Origin: Brucella grignonensis
GTDB lineage: Bacteria; Pseudomonadota; Alphaproteobacteria; Rhizobiales; Rhizobiaceae
NCBI RefSeq assembly: GCF_002252505.1
Contig: NZ_NNRL01000157.1
Coordinates: forward strand, 186,001-250,000
Reading direction: 5' to 3'
DNA length: 64,000 nucleotides
Positions 33,901 through 44,201 of the stretch are shown piece by piece (positions within the stretch are counted from its first letter, which is position 1; the number at the start of each line of letters is the position of its first letter). A program made the translations under genes and the position numbers. The notes below the pieces were generated by a model that was given only the letters and a program-made list of their open reading frames with translations, made no database searches and was not told the origin of the DNA.

Positions 33901-34968
33901 ATGGTTATTCTGAAAAAGTCCTTAGCAGCAGCGTGCACCAGTGCTCTTGTCGCTGTCAGCATGTTTGCCGCACCTGTCGCTGAAGCCTGCACGCGTGTCG
34001 TTTATCTTGGAGCCAATAATCAGGTAATTACGGCGCGTTCCATGGACTGGAAAGTCGATGTTGGCACCAATCTGTGGATTTTCCCGCGCGGTATGGATCG
34101 CAGTGGCGAAGCCGGACCCAACTCCATCAAATGGACGTCCAAATATGGCAGCGTCATCTCCTCCGGCTACGATATTTCGACGACCGACGGAATGAACGAA
34201 GCTGGCCTCGTGGCCAATGTGCTCTGGTTGGTAGAGTCCGAATACCCGAAATATGATGGCACCGGCCCCGGCCTTTCCATCGCAGCCTGGGCGCAGTATG
34301 TGCTCGATAACTTTGCCACGGTCGACGAAGCTGTCAAAGAGCTCAGCACCAATCCGTTCACAATCGTAACCGACAATGTGCCCGGCCAAAACAGGCTGGC
34401 GACCCTGCATCTCTCCATATCGGATGCGTTAGGAGATAGTGCAATCGTCGAATATATCGACGGTAAGCAGGTCATCCATCACAGCCGTGAGTATCAGGTA
34501 ATGACCAATTCGCCGACATTTGACGAACAGCTTGCGCTGCACTCTTATTGGTCGCAAATTGGCGGAACCGTCATGTTACCGGGCACAAACCGGGCATCAG
34601 ATCGTTTCACACGCGCTGCTTTCTACATAAACGCCGTACCAAAATCCGAAGAGCCTGTCGAAGCTCTTGCGAGTGTTTTCGGCGTCATTCGCAACGCATC
34701 AGTCCCGTTCGGCATCACGACACCTGATGAGCCAAATATCTCCTCAACACGCTGGCGCACAGTTTCAGATCAGAAGCGTAAACTCTATTTCTTTGAATCA
34801 GCCCTGACACCGAATGTTTTCTGGGTCGACCTGAATGCGATAGACTTCTCTTCCGACAAGGGAAAAGTGCAGAAACTCGATCTTGGCCCGGATCAGCGCA
34901 ACATCTTTTCTGGCGTTGTGAACAAGGACTTCAAGGACGCAGAGCCCTTCAAATTCCTGGGGCTTTAA
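33901..34968 (+). CDS. Periplasmic choloylglycine hydrolase-family protein (paralog 2)
   Basis: 355 residues. Signal peptide ends at VAEA, exposing Cys30 (CTRVVYLGANNQV) as nucleophile. Landmarks: TARSMDWKVDVGTNLWIFPR, STTDGMNEAGLVANVLWLVE, LSISDALGDSAIVEYIDGK and QVMTNSPTFDEQL. It is clearly related to, but diverged from, the protein at 29771-30883. Substrate class as there. Its ribosome site (GGGGGT) sits at the boundary of the palindromic repeat just upstream, so its leader has been shaped by that element. A strong terminator follows. Confidence 0.92.
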   Translation: MVILKKSLAAACTSALVAVSMFAAPVAEACTRVVYLGANNQVITARSMDWKVDVGTNLWIFPRGMDRSGEAGPNSIKWTSKYGSVISSGYDISTTDGMNEAGLVANVLWLVESEYPKYDGTGPGLSIAAWAQYVLDNFATVDEAVKELSTNPFTIVTDNVPGQNRLATLHLSISDALGDSAIVEYIDGKQVIHHSREYQVMTNSPTFDEQLALHSYWSQIGGTVMLPGTNRASDRFTRAAFYINAVPKSEEPVEALASVFGVIRNASVPFGITTPDEPNISSTRWRTVSDQKRKLYFFESALTPNVFWVDLNAIDFSSDKGKVQKLDLGPDQRNIFSGVVNKDFKDAEPFKFLGL

Positions 34969-34971
34969 CGA

Positions 34972-35002
34972 AATGAAGCCCTGCCCTCGACAGGGCTTCA
35001 TT
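34972..35002. terminator. Bidirectional terminator between hydrolase and IalB-like genes
   Basis: AATGAAGCCCTG (34972-34983) pairs with CAGGGCTTCATT (34991-35002); 7-nt loop. Confidence 0.88.
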
Positions 35003-35020
35003 CTTATATCTCTATCACAT

Positions 35021-35515
35021 TCAGCAGCGGTCGACGCGCTGAAGCGAAGCAGACAATCCCATCAACGAAAATGTATAGCGCGTTTGCGTACCACGTGCCG
35101 ATGTAGCCTGCACATTTACAGTGCGACCAGACCGCATGGCGCTGACGATGCGTGCCTCATCACCGACATTCTGCGCCCACGCCCGGTTGCCTTCGCTAAA
35201 GAACGGAAACTGTGCTCCGTCAATCATGACCTTAACGGTGCTATCCGCTTTCAGATCATATCCCATCACGAGCTGCGGGCTGTAGCTTGCACCAGACTTG
35301 GAAAGAATAATGAAATTATCGCCATGCCGAACGCCTGCCGGAAGGAAACTCGACGGCACAGTCAGGGCATAGCACTTGTTCCCGGGCAGCTGCGTGTTTT
35401 GGTAAACGCCCCAGTCCTTGAACTCACCAATGTGACTCGTTTTAGCCGAAGCCGCGAGAGAACTCGCCACCAACCCTGCAAGCGCCAACGCAACAGTGGT
35501 TGTCTTTTTAGTCAT
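35021..35515 (-). CDS. Invasion-associated locus B (IalB)-like secreted protein
   Basis: 164 residues. Signal peptide to about ASA, then TSHIGEFKDWGVYQNTQLPG NKCYAL: the KDW motif and paired cysteines (KCYAL ... final DRC) are typical of IalB-family periplasmic proteins, first linked to erythrocyte invasion in Bartonella and common in rhizobia and brucellae. Start at 35515 (MTKKTTTVAL) with GGAGG 9 nt upstream. The exact role here is unknown. Confidence 0.85.
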   Translation of the reverse strand: MTKKTTTVALALAGLVASSLAASAKTSHIGEFKDWGVYQNTQLPGNKCYALTVPSSFLPAGVRHGDNFIILSKSGASYSPQLVMGYDLKADSTVKVMIDGAQFPFFSEGNRAWAQNVGDEARIVSAMRSGRTVNVQATSARGTQTRYTFSLMGLSASLQRVDRC

Positions 35516-35665
35516 TGCCCGAAACCTCCATAATGTTACCAATCACGTGACATAAAAAATTGTTTCATTGCGTTACTATTTCCTTAACAGACTCCCAAAA
35601 ACTTGTTGAACGGAGAAAATGGCCGTGGCTACGCACACTTTACGGATAAAAAACCCGCCTGGCGA

Positions 35666-35772
35666 TTAGAGCACGTTTCGATCTGATTGGATCAGATCAG
35701 CGCTCCAAATATTTGTTTTAACGCGCATCTTTGTCCGAAAACCCGTTTCACACTTTTCGGGATGCGCTCTAA
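35666..35772 (-). repeat. Bru-RS-like palindromic repeat, copy 8 (type A, inverse orientation)
   Basis: TTAGAGCACGTTTCGATCTG to GGGATGCGCTCTAA; both stem-loops intact (GATCTGATTGGATCAGATC and CCGAAAAC...TTTTCGG). It lies between the IalB-like gene and the integrase remnant. Confidence 0.92.
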
Positions 35773-35836
35773 ATCGGGCGGACTGCAACCATTATGGACC
35801 TGCAAAACCGATCAGATTGAAATTCACTTCAATGCT

Positions 35837-35970
35837 TAAAAGCGGAACTGGAGGCCGAGAGAACAGCGGCAACTTCAGCGTTGAGGGCTTTCTGGCAGGG
35901 TGCAGCTCTTTGGGAATCGGCCAACGGAAGTATAACACTCCGTTTCTGGACTTAGTTAGATAGGCCGGAT
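35837..35970 (-). pseudogene. Remnant of a tyrosine-integrase N-terminus
   Basis: A stretch translating as AYLTKSRNGVLYFRWPIPKE, then LHPARKPSTLKLPLFSRPPV, resembles the N-terminal SAM-like part of phage/island integrases (pattern: ...RNGVYYFRRRIPKELR...KRSLGTRDP...). After this the similarity is lost within a few codons; there is no catalytic domain, and no clean start. It lies on the minus strand just beyond the 3' end of the tRNA gene, where island integrases usually sit. Interpreted as scar of an excised or decayed integrative element. Confidence 0.6.
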
Positions 35971-36042
35971 TGAACAACCCATGTCTCCCTTGGATGTTCC
36001 ACCTATGAAATCCAAGGTCTAAGTCTTCGCTTTTTAAGGAAA

Positions 36043-36119
36043 TGGTGGGCCCGGAGGGACTCGAACCCCCAACCAAGCGGTTATGAGCCGCCGGCTCTAA
36101 CCAATTGAGCTACAGGCCC
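36043..36119 (-). tRNA. tRNA-Ile2 (CAU anticodon, lysidine-modified)
   Basis: Minus-strand cloverleaf: acceptor GGGCCTG/CGGGCCC, D arm TAGCTCAATTGGTTAGAGC, anticodon loop CTCATAA with CAU, T arm GGGGGTTCGAGTCCCTC, encoded CCA. A CAU anticodon may be Met, fMet or Ile2. C4-G69 and C5-G68 pairs in the acceptor, the GGCGGCTCATAACCGC anticodon stem and the TTGG variable region match Ile2, a TilS substrate that reads AUA. Annotation pipelines often call it Met. Confidence 0.9.
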
Positions 36120-36393
36120 CACGCAACACAGCACCTACCCTAAAGAAAGACGGGATACAAGCTGTCAATTGCACGAGTTGCCCTAATGCGCACATATTCG
36201 ATTGTCATGCATGCAACCCAAGACACGATTCACCTGGATTGAACCCTTTGGTTGCAATTCAACTGTGTTTCAGGCCAGATATTGTGGCGTTTTGCTTTAG
36301 AGGGAACTTAAATACATTAATGACAAAGCAGAAATGGCCTTTCATGGAGACTGCTTTGCACAAGCTGCCTCAACTTTCTCTACAGGAGATTTT

Positions 36394-37155
36394 ATGAAGA
36401 ACCGCGCTACCACCCTTCTTGCCACCACATTTTCGGCAATCATGCTCGCAGGTGCACTTTCATTGCCAGCCGCAGCGCAGGAGAATCAGATGACGAAGCA
36501 GGCCGCGCGTATTGCGGTGACCGGCGAAGGCAAGATGACCTCTGCCCCGGACATGGCTATTCTCAACCTCACTGTATTGCGCGATGCTGAAACTGCGCGC
36601 GACGCAATGACGGCCAACAATGAAGCAATGACCAAAGTACTGGAAGCAATGAAGAAAGCTGGCGTCGAGGAGCGCGATCTCCAGACAAGCGGCATCAACA
36701 TTCAGCCTCGCTATGTCTACCCCGACGACAAGAACGGCCTGAAGGAACCAAAGATCAGCGGTTACAGCGTATCCAATAGCCTGACCGTACGTGTGCGTGA
36801 TCTGGACAAGGTTGGCAATGTACTTGATGAGTCCGTGACGCTCGGCGTCAATCAGGGTGGCGATCTCACCTTCGTCAATGACAACCCGGCAGCCACCATC
36901 AACGAAGCGCGCAAGCGCGCCGTAGCGGATGCGATTGCCAAGGCTAAGACACTTGCCGATGCAGCAGGCGTCGGCCTCGGCCGCGTCGTTGAAATCAACG
37001 AACTGAGCCGCCCACCTATGCCAATGCCAATCGCGCGTCAGGCCAAGATGATGGCCGCTTCCGTGCCTCAGGATGCCGTTCCTGTCGCAGCTGGCGAGAA
37101 TAGCTACGATGTCTCGGTTAATGTCGTTTTCGAAATCAAGGAACAACAAAAGTAA
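36394..37155 (+). CDS. bp26: Periplasmic immunogenic protein BP26/Omp28, SIMPL domain
   Basis: 253 residues. Signal peptide cut at AAAQ-ENQ, then a SIMPL (DUF541) domain: [57 protein letters not shown] and [20 protein letters not shown]. It is near-identical in layout to Brucella BP26, a serodiagnostic antigen that forms ring-like oligomers in the periplasm. Start at 36394 ([10 protein letters not shown]) with AGGAGA upstream. Differences from remembered Brucella BP26 in the C-terminal [14 protein letters not shown] suggest an Ochrobactrum-type strain. Confidence 0.95.
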   Translation: MKNRATTLLATTFSAIMLAGALSLPAAAQENQMTKQAARIAVTGEGKMTSAPDMAILNLTVLRDAETARDAMTANNEAMTKVLEAMKKAGVEERDLQTSGINIQPRYVYPDDKNGLKEPKISGYSVSNSLTVRVRDLDKVGNVLDESVTLGVNQGGDLTFVNDNPAATINEARKRAVADAIAKAKTLADAAGVGLGRVVEINELSRPPMPMPIARQAKMMAASVPQDAVPVAAGENSYDVSVNVVFEIKEQQK

Positions 37156-37197
37156 AAAGGGCGATTATTCGCCCCGTTTTACCGATCAAGATAATAC

Positions 37198-37229
37198 AAA
37201 AGCCAGCCTGAGTCTCAGGCTGGCTTTTG
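37198..37229. terminator. Bidirectional terminator after bp26
   Basis: AAAAGCCAGCCTGAG pairs with CTCAGGCTGGCTTTT nearly without loop; convergent genes on both sides. Confidence 0.9.
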
Positions 37230-37246
37230 TTCAATCAAGGATGCAA

Positions 37247-37603
37247 TTAGCGGATAATCGGGCAACCGCGCACATTGGCGAATACAACGCCGGTCGGACG
37301 ACCATGGCGGAAGCCACGAACCTGAACCGATTTTCCGCGATAAATGATGCGTGCATTGCGGATACCCATACGGTGCGCCTTCATTTTGGCACCTTCAACC
37401 GAGCAGGCGGGACCGCGCCGCGAAGGGCGGGCATGATGACGATTGCCACGATAATCGATATTGATCACAGGCGAATGTGCTGCCGTGCTCATCGCAGGAG
37501 CTGACGTGGGCGATGCAGCATTTGCTGAAGCACCAGCAGTGAAGACAGCAGCAAAACCGATTGCGGCAGTGACAACGAATGACTTGAGCGACATTGCGGA
37601 CAT
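37247..37603 (-). CDS. Small secreted basic protein, function unknown
   Basis: 118 residues. Signal peptide (LKSFVVTAAIGFAAVFTAGA, cut near ANA-AS), a Ser/Ala/Pro linker, then a basic region rich in Arg and His (RGNRHHARPSRRGPACSVEG ... GRPTGVVFANVRGCPIIR) with two cysteines that may pair. GAAAGGG precedes the ATG. Not recognised as a named family; similar short exported Arg-rich proteins are common in Brucellaceae and Rhizobiaceae. Confidence 0.78.
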   Translation of the reverse strand: MSAMSLKSFVVTAAIGFAAVFTAGASANAASPTSAPAMSTAAHSPVINIDYRGNRHHARPSRRGPACSVEGAKMKAHRMGIRNARIIYRGKSVQVRGFRHGRPTGVVFANVRGCPIIR

Positions 37604-37848
37604 CTTGAAACCCTTTCGAACTTTGGCGGGTGATCCTCACCCGAGGCAGCCGATAAGTAGCCCATCGAATATGAACACAAAGCCAAGTTCGCGTTCATAT
37701 GGCATTCAGCTTAGTAAACATTACTACAGGACTACACACAGCCTTTTTAAGAAAATTATTAGAAAACAAATAGTTAAATAGAACAGAGGCCAAACGGAAA
37801 CGACAGGAGAGCGAACATTAAATTTAATTAATGCGCTCCATAGGGCGA

Positions 37849-38295
37849 TTAATCCAATGGAACCATGTGTTGGATGTACTCTTCTTCATCCTTGAGTTCA
37901 TGGTCGAATGCTGTCACCTTGCCACGAACAGAAACGCCAGCTTCGTAGATTGTATCGGGCGACCCGGAAACAAGCGGGTGCCACCAATAAAGATCTGCAC
38001 CTTCTGCAACGAGTCGATAAGCGCAGGTGGCCGGTAGCCAGTTGACCTCGTAGACGATTTCCGGCGTCAGAAACACGCAATCGGGCACAGTTTTGCGACG
38101 GTTCGGATAGTCACTGCATTTGCAGCTATCTGCGTCCAGAAGCGTGCAGGCCACTGTCGTCCAGTAGACTTCCTCTGTATCATCATCCAGCAATTTATGC
38201 AGGCAGCACTGGCCGCAACCGTCGCACAGGCTTTCCCATTCCTGTCGGTTCATTTGCTCAAGCGATTTGGTTTGCCAAAAAGGTTTCTTGTTCAT
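37849..38295 (-). CDS. UPF0260 (YcgN) cysteine-cluster protein
   Basis: 148 residues. The N-terminal cysteine cluster ([13 protein letters not shown], then [27 protein letters not shown] and LPATCAYR) defines the YcgN/UPF0260 family. [13 protein letters not shown] and GVSVRGKV are conserved further marks. The cysteines probably bind an iron-sulfur cluster or zinc; the function is unknown. A decayed repeat lies just upstream. Confidence 0.92.
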   Translation of the reverse strand: MNKKPFWQTKSLEQMNRQEWESLCDGCGQCCLHKLLDDDTEEVYWTTVACTLLDADSCKCSDYPNRRKTVPDCVFLTPEIVYEVNWLPATCAYRLVAEGADLYWWHPLVSGSPDTIYEAGVSVRGKVTAFDHELKDEEEYIQHMVPLD

Positions 38296-38307
38296 TATGC
38301 TGCATAT

Positions 38308-38350
38308 AGAGCATTTCCGGCAAAAGTGCGTAGCAGTTGCGTCCGCAATA
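38308..38350 (+). repeat. Palindromic repeat fragment, copy 9 (type B, degenerate)
   Basis: TAGAGCATTTCCGGCAAAAG TGCGTAGCAGTTGCGT matches the left part of type B with several changes. It lies 13 bp upstream of the UPF0260 start codon. Confidence 0.6.
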
Positions 38351-38527
38351 ACACGGGCAAATCGTCGCCCTTCCCTATTGAATGCCGGGGCATCGTTGAG
38401 TTAGATAACGCTTGTCATCCTTATGACCGTAAGCGTCTTACGTTAGGCAACGCATCAATTTAGCTGGGAACGGCTATCAGTTTTGATGTTTCGTTGTCCG
38501 TTCTCTGCATAATATTCAGGAATACAC

Positions 38528-38788
38528 ATGTCTCAGTTTAACGGTTCACGCCGCAGAAAACTGCCAGCGCGTTATGCGTCTATTGTTATGCCATTTATTC
38601 TCTCGATCATGATGACTTTCATTGTCTCACTGATCGCAACCGCGAAAAGCCTGGGCTTTACGCACCCGGACCTCGCGCATAGCTGGATGACCGCGTGGGC
38701 TCTTTCATGGCTCGTTGCTTTTCCGGTGCTGCTGGCTATTTTGCCAATCGTCCGAAAGCTGGTCGGCTTCGTCTGCCATCCACACTGA
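38528..38788 (+). CDS. DUF2798 membrane protein
   Basis: 86 residues, two membrane helices: VMPFILSIMMTFIVSLIATA and WALSWLVAFPVLLAILPIVR, joined by a short loop (HPDLAHSWM). This is the DUF2798 pattern, of unknown function. A terminator shared with the convergent HlyU-like gene follows. Confidence 0.88.
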   Translation: MSQFNGSRRRKLPARYASIVMPFILSIMMTFIVSLIATAKSLGFTHPDLAHSWMTAWALSWLVAFPVLLAILPIVRKLVGFVCHPH

Positions 38789-38798
38789 CAGGCTCAAA

Positions 38799-38832
38799 TA
38801 AAAAGCCGCGCATATTTAATGCGCGGCTTTTT
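38799..38832. terminator. Bidirectional terminator between DUF2798 and HlyU-like genes
   Basis: AAAAAGCCGCGCAT pairs with ATGCGCGGCTTTTT around a short AT loop. Confidence 0.9.
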
Positions 38833-38851
38833 CAATTCTGTTTTCAGCTAT

Positions 38852-39142
38852 TCAGCGGAAAATCGCTTCGCCCTGCTCATCGACAATCTGGCGGCCTTTG
38901 TTCAGCGAAATGCTGGCGGCATCTTCGATACCGGGACAACGATCTGCGCGGACAAAGCGGTGCTCTTTCAACTCGCCATTGATCGTCTTCGAGATAACAC
39001 CACAAACCTGATACTGTCCGCCTTCGCTGTAAGGCGTTGCGATAATCAGAAAATCCTTGTGCTCAAGGCGTCCGGCTTCTTTTGGTGCTGCTGGCGTTTC
39101 TTCCGTTGAGTCACCGCCAAAAAGGCGCTTCAAAAAAGACAT
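38852..39142 (-). CDS. HlyU-family protein
   Basis: 96 residues. EHKDFLIIATPYSEGGQYQV and KTINGELKEHRFVRADRCPG match the HlyU/PF10115 domain, named for a Vibrio haemolysin activator; in alphaproteobacteria it is a small protein of unclear role and need not be a regulator. GAGGGAG precedes the ATG. It lies just downstream of rpoD on the same strand but a terminator separates them. Confidence 0.85.
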   Translation of the reverse strand: MSFLKRLFGGDSTEETPAAPKEAGRLEHKDFLIIATPYSEGGQYQVCGVISKTINGELKEHRFVRADRCPGIEDAASISLNKGRQIVDEQGEAIFR

Positions 39143-39161
39143 AACGCTCCCTCTCTTCTAT

Positions 39162-39196
39162 AAAAATCGCCCGAAACCGTATCCGGCCTCGGGCGA
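39162..39196 (-). terminator. Terminator after rpoD
   Basis: TCGCCCGA (39167-39174) pairs with TCGGGCGA (39189-39196); five T follow on the minus strand. Confidence 0.88.
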
Positions 39197-39203
39197 AAAA
39201 TTC

Positions 39204-41222
<2,019 letters not shown>

Positions 41223-41817
41223 ATTGCTCGTCTCCAGGCGACACCGGTCGCGTCTAAGATATATAGAGTGGTCAAACGGTTTTGCGAGAGCGCCGTCTAA
41301 CTGTTGATTCTGCGAATAGCTGATTTCGTGTTAATGCCGAATTAACCCTGCCGTCATTAACCGATCCTGCCGTCTCCAAATTCCTGTGAGTAGATCCGGG
41401 ATCAATGATCGCCTTTAAGGCCCCGTCCGGTCTTTGACTGTTGCCCATCAAGGCAAATTTCAGGAGTCCACTTAGGGAACGTTTATCAATATCAGTTCTC
41501 CAGAGCATGTTTTGATCTGATTGAATCAGATCGACGCTCTGAAGATTCTTTCAAAGCATAATCTTATCGATCCTCGTTTCACTCCGGTCGGATTATGCCC
41601 TAATCCATGCTCGAACTGTCGTGATTCCGTCATTTGTGCCGCACGTCAAGAGCGACTCACCTGATTCGGGTCTAAAAAGCGAATCATTTATTGTCGCGGC
41701 GCATTCTCAGGCCTTTAAGCCGCTGAAGATTCGCGAAACCCCACCATTTCCGGCAGTTTCGAGTCATCAAGCGATTCAAAGTGATTCGGGCACCACGAGT
41801 GCCTCACTTAAGAGCGG
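41223..41817. other. Intergenic region between rpoD and dnaG
   Basis: 595 bp, containing the rpoD promoter region and the repeat at 41500-41602. A plus-strand frame at 41621-41890 runs into the 3' end of dnaG and shows no family likeness, so it was not accepted. Confidence 0.55.
41500..41602 (-). repeat. Palindromic repeat, copy 10 (type A half with a new second stem)
   Basis: CAGAGCATGTTTTGATCTGA with GATCTGATTGAATCAGATC and GACGCTCTG gives the usual second stem. The other half is replaced by GCATAATCTTATC ... GGTCGGATTATGC. Confidence 0.8.
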
Positions 41818-43773
41818 TCACGAACCGCCGGATGCGCGTCCTGAGGAAAGCCCAAAACCGTCAATGAGGGCTTCGGTTGCTTCTGCCTGAGCAATCTGTT
41901 TTTGAATATCAATAAGTCGAGCGAAGATTTCGCCCGTTTCATCACTATCAAGCGATGCTTCAACAGCGCGCAGTTCCCTATGTAGGGTGCGCGCGCGCTG
42001 ATGCAAGTGAAGCGCCTGCTTTAATGCTTCGCGGACGTCGTCCTCCGCCGCTTGCGATGTCGCGGTCCATTCCCGCGTCCGCCGAACAACGGCTTCCAGC
42101 GTTTCGATCAATTCGCTATGACCGGCTGCAACCAGCGCCTTGCGCATGGCAAAGCCATCTTCGACATGATCCGTCGCCAGAACGTCGAGCATCGCCAGAT
42201 GCAAAACCTTCAAAGCCTCATGTTCGAGATCAAGCGCCGCCATTGTTTCAAAGTCTTCTTCGATCAGACGCGGATGATTAAGCAGCATCAGTACGATTGC
42301 AGTTTCACGCAGGGGCGCATTACGTTTTTTGACCATGTTGGAGCGGGTCAAGCTATCGGAGTAAGCTAACCGGCCTCCAGCAACCAGCCCTACTCCGCGA
42401 CCACCTTGTGCACCGCGACCTTTATCTTTTCCGCGATTGAATGCGCCGCCGCCGCGTTGTGCATTCTGCCGCCCCTGACCAAAGAAAGCCTGCGCACGTT
42501 CGCGCATTTCCTGGCTGTAGTGCCGACGAATATCTTCATTCGCAATGCGGCTGGTAATTTCGCGCAAGCGCGCTTCGAGTTCCGCGCGACGCTCAGGCGT
42601 ATCGAACACACCCGCTGCCGTTTCACGCGTCCAGACCATATCGACCAGCGGACGGGCATCGCGCAAAACAGAATAAAAAGCCGAAGCCCCCTCAGCCTTA
42701 ACCAGATCGTCCGGGTCCTGTCCTTCCGGCAGCATCGCAAAGCGCAAGGATTTCCCCGGCTGCAAAGTAGGCAGTCCAAGATCAGCAGCACGATGCGCCG
42801 CACGAACACCTGCTCCGTCACCATCAAAACACAGGATCGGCTCAGGGCTGATCCGCCACAACAATTCAAGCTGCTCTTCGGTCAGCGCCGTTCCAAGCGG
42901 AGCCACCGCCTGATGAATGCCCGCCTGCGCCAGCGCGATAACATCCATATAGCCCTCAACCGCAATGATCGGCTTGGCTGGCTCGCCGCCCTGCGGCTGG
43001 CAAGCTTTACGCGCACGAAGGCCGTTATAAAGCACGCGGCCCTTATGGAAGAGCTCGGTTTCAGGCGAATTCAAATATTTCGCAGGCGCGTCAGCAGAAA
43101 GTGCTCGCCCCCCAAAAGCGATGATGCGTCCGCGCAAGTCCTCAATAGGAAACATGATACGATCGCGGAAGCGATCATAGGAAACAGCGATACCCTCGCC
43201 ATGAACGACAAGACCGCAGGCTTCGATCTGGTCTTTTGAAATGCCTTTGCTTGCCAGAAACTCCTTGAGCGCGTTGCGTGATTCCGGACCATAGCCGATA
43301 CGGAATGTCTGTTGCGTTGCGCTCGAAAGGCCGCGATCACGCAAATAGGCGCGCGCCTTCGCGCCCGACGCACTTTGCAGCTGGCTTTCAAAAAACTGCG
43401 CCGCAAGCTCCATCACATCATAGAGCGTCGCACGCTGCGCTTCGCGCTTTTCCATTTCCGGATCACGCGCTGGCATCGGCACACCGGCCATATCGGCAAC
43501 ACGCTCGACGGCTTCGGGAAAACTCGCACCTTCCAGATCGGTCAGGAACTTGAAGTGATCACCAGTCACCCCACAACCAAAGCAGTGATAACGACCCTTA
43601 CGGTCCTCACAGTGAAAGCTTGGGGTTTTCTCGCCATGAAACGGGCAACAGCCCCAGAAATCACCTTTTGGCGGGTTGCTCTTCTTTCGGTCAAACGAAA
43701 CGCGCGTTCCGATCAGCGTCGAGATCGGCACACGATCTCTAATCTCATCAAGGAAGGATGGCGGAAAACGCAT
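41818..43773 (-). CDS. dnaG: DNA primase
   Basis: 651 residues. Zinc-binding domain CPFHGEKTPSFHCED and YHCFGCGVTGDH, polymerase core with the Toprim motifs (IIAVEGYMDVIALAQAG, EPILCFDGDGAG), and a C-terminal helicase-binding region. It makes RNA primers at the replication fork with DnaB. A Gly/Arg-rich linker (QNAQRGGGAFNRGKDKGRGA) precedes the C-terminal domain. Start at 43773 (MRFPPSFLDEIRD) by family; a GTG four codons earlier is also open. Confidence 0.97.
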   Translation of the reverse strand: MRFPPSFLDEIRDRVPISTLIGTRVSFDRKKSNPPKGDFWGCCPFHGEKTPSFHCEDRKGRYHCFGCGVTGDHFKFLTDLEGASFPEAVERVADMAGVPMPARDPEMEKREAQRATLYDVMELAAQFFESQLQSASGAKARAYLRDRGLSSATQQTFRIGYGPESRNALKEFLASKGISKDQIEACGLVVHGEGIAVSYDRFRDRIMFPIEDLRGRIIAFGGRALSADAPAKYLNSPETELFHKGRVLYNGLRARKACQPQGGEPAKPIIAVEGYMDVIALAQAGIHQAVAPLGTALTEEQLELLWRISPEPILCFDGDGAGVRAAHRAADLGLPTLQPGKSLRFAMLPEGQDPDDLVKAEGASAFYSVLRDARPLVDMVWTRETAAGVFDTPERRAELEARLREITSRIANEDIRRHYSQEMRERAQAFFGQGRQNAQRGGGAFNRGKDKGRGAQGGRGVGLVAGGRLAYSDSLTRSNMVKKRNAPLRETAIVLMLLNHPRLIEEDFETMAALDLEHEALKVLHLAMLDVLATDHVEDGFAMRKALVAAGHSELIETLEAVVRRTREWTATSQAAEDDVREALKQALHLHQRARTLHRELRAVEASLDSDETGEIFARLIDIQKQIAQAEATEALIDGFGLSSGRASGGS

Positions 43774-43797
43774 TACGATTGTCACTTTCGGGTCAGA

Positions 43798-43903
43798 TAA
43801 GCATTTCCAGCAAAAAGTGCGAAGCGGTTTTGCGTAGGATAATGCGTAAAAACAAATAATTACAGCGCTTTCAACGATTCAGTCTTAACTGGAACCGCTG
43901 TAA
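43798..43903 (+). repeat. Palindromic repeat, copy 11 (type B)
   Basis: TAAGCATTTCCAGCAAAAAG, GCGAAGCGGTTTTGCGTAGG, ATAATGCGT, then TTACAGCG...CGCTGTAA around AACGATTCAGTCTTAACTGG. Full-length sister of the copy at 26229-26336. Confidence 0.9.
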
Positions 43904-44026
43904 ACATGGCATCCAGTCAATGATATATAGGCCCGCGCAGACGGACAGTCCATCATACACAAACGGCCCTCCCCGCTAATCACATGCAGCAAGCCTCTTA
44001 ATTACAATCATTGCACACAGTCGCGA

Positions 44027-44055
44027 CATTCATAAAACTGTCATATAGTTGTCAC
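44027..44055 (+). promoter_or_regulatory. Pho box array upstream of Na/Pi cotransporter
   Basis: Three 7-mers at 11-bp period: CATTCAT-AAAA-CTGTCAT-ATAG-TTGTCAC. The middle one is a perfect PhoB half-site and the third differs at two positions. It lies ~150 bp before the GTG start, in an otherwise empty 43774-44201 interval apart from the repeat. Predicts induction by phosphate starvation. Confidence 0.75.
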
Positions 44056-44201
44056 ATTACAATTGTGACGCTTGATTTAAGTGCATTTCCAGACCATATT
44101 TCTGGCGAATATGGTTAGCCGGAACATATTTTTTCTTTATTTGTTGCGTAAGCTTAACCCAATCGAGATCCAACTCTCTTCACACCCTGAAAGGATTTTC
44201 C

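Noticed and set aside
41621-41890. Plus-strand 89-residue frame between rpoD and dnaG
   Set aside because: Overlaps the 3' end of dnaG, is low-complexity and has no family likeness or ribosome site.
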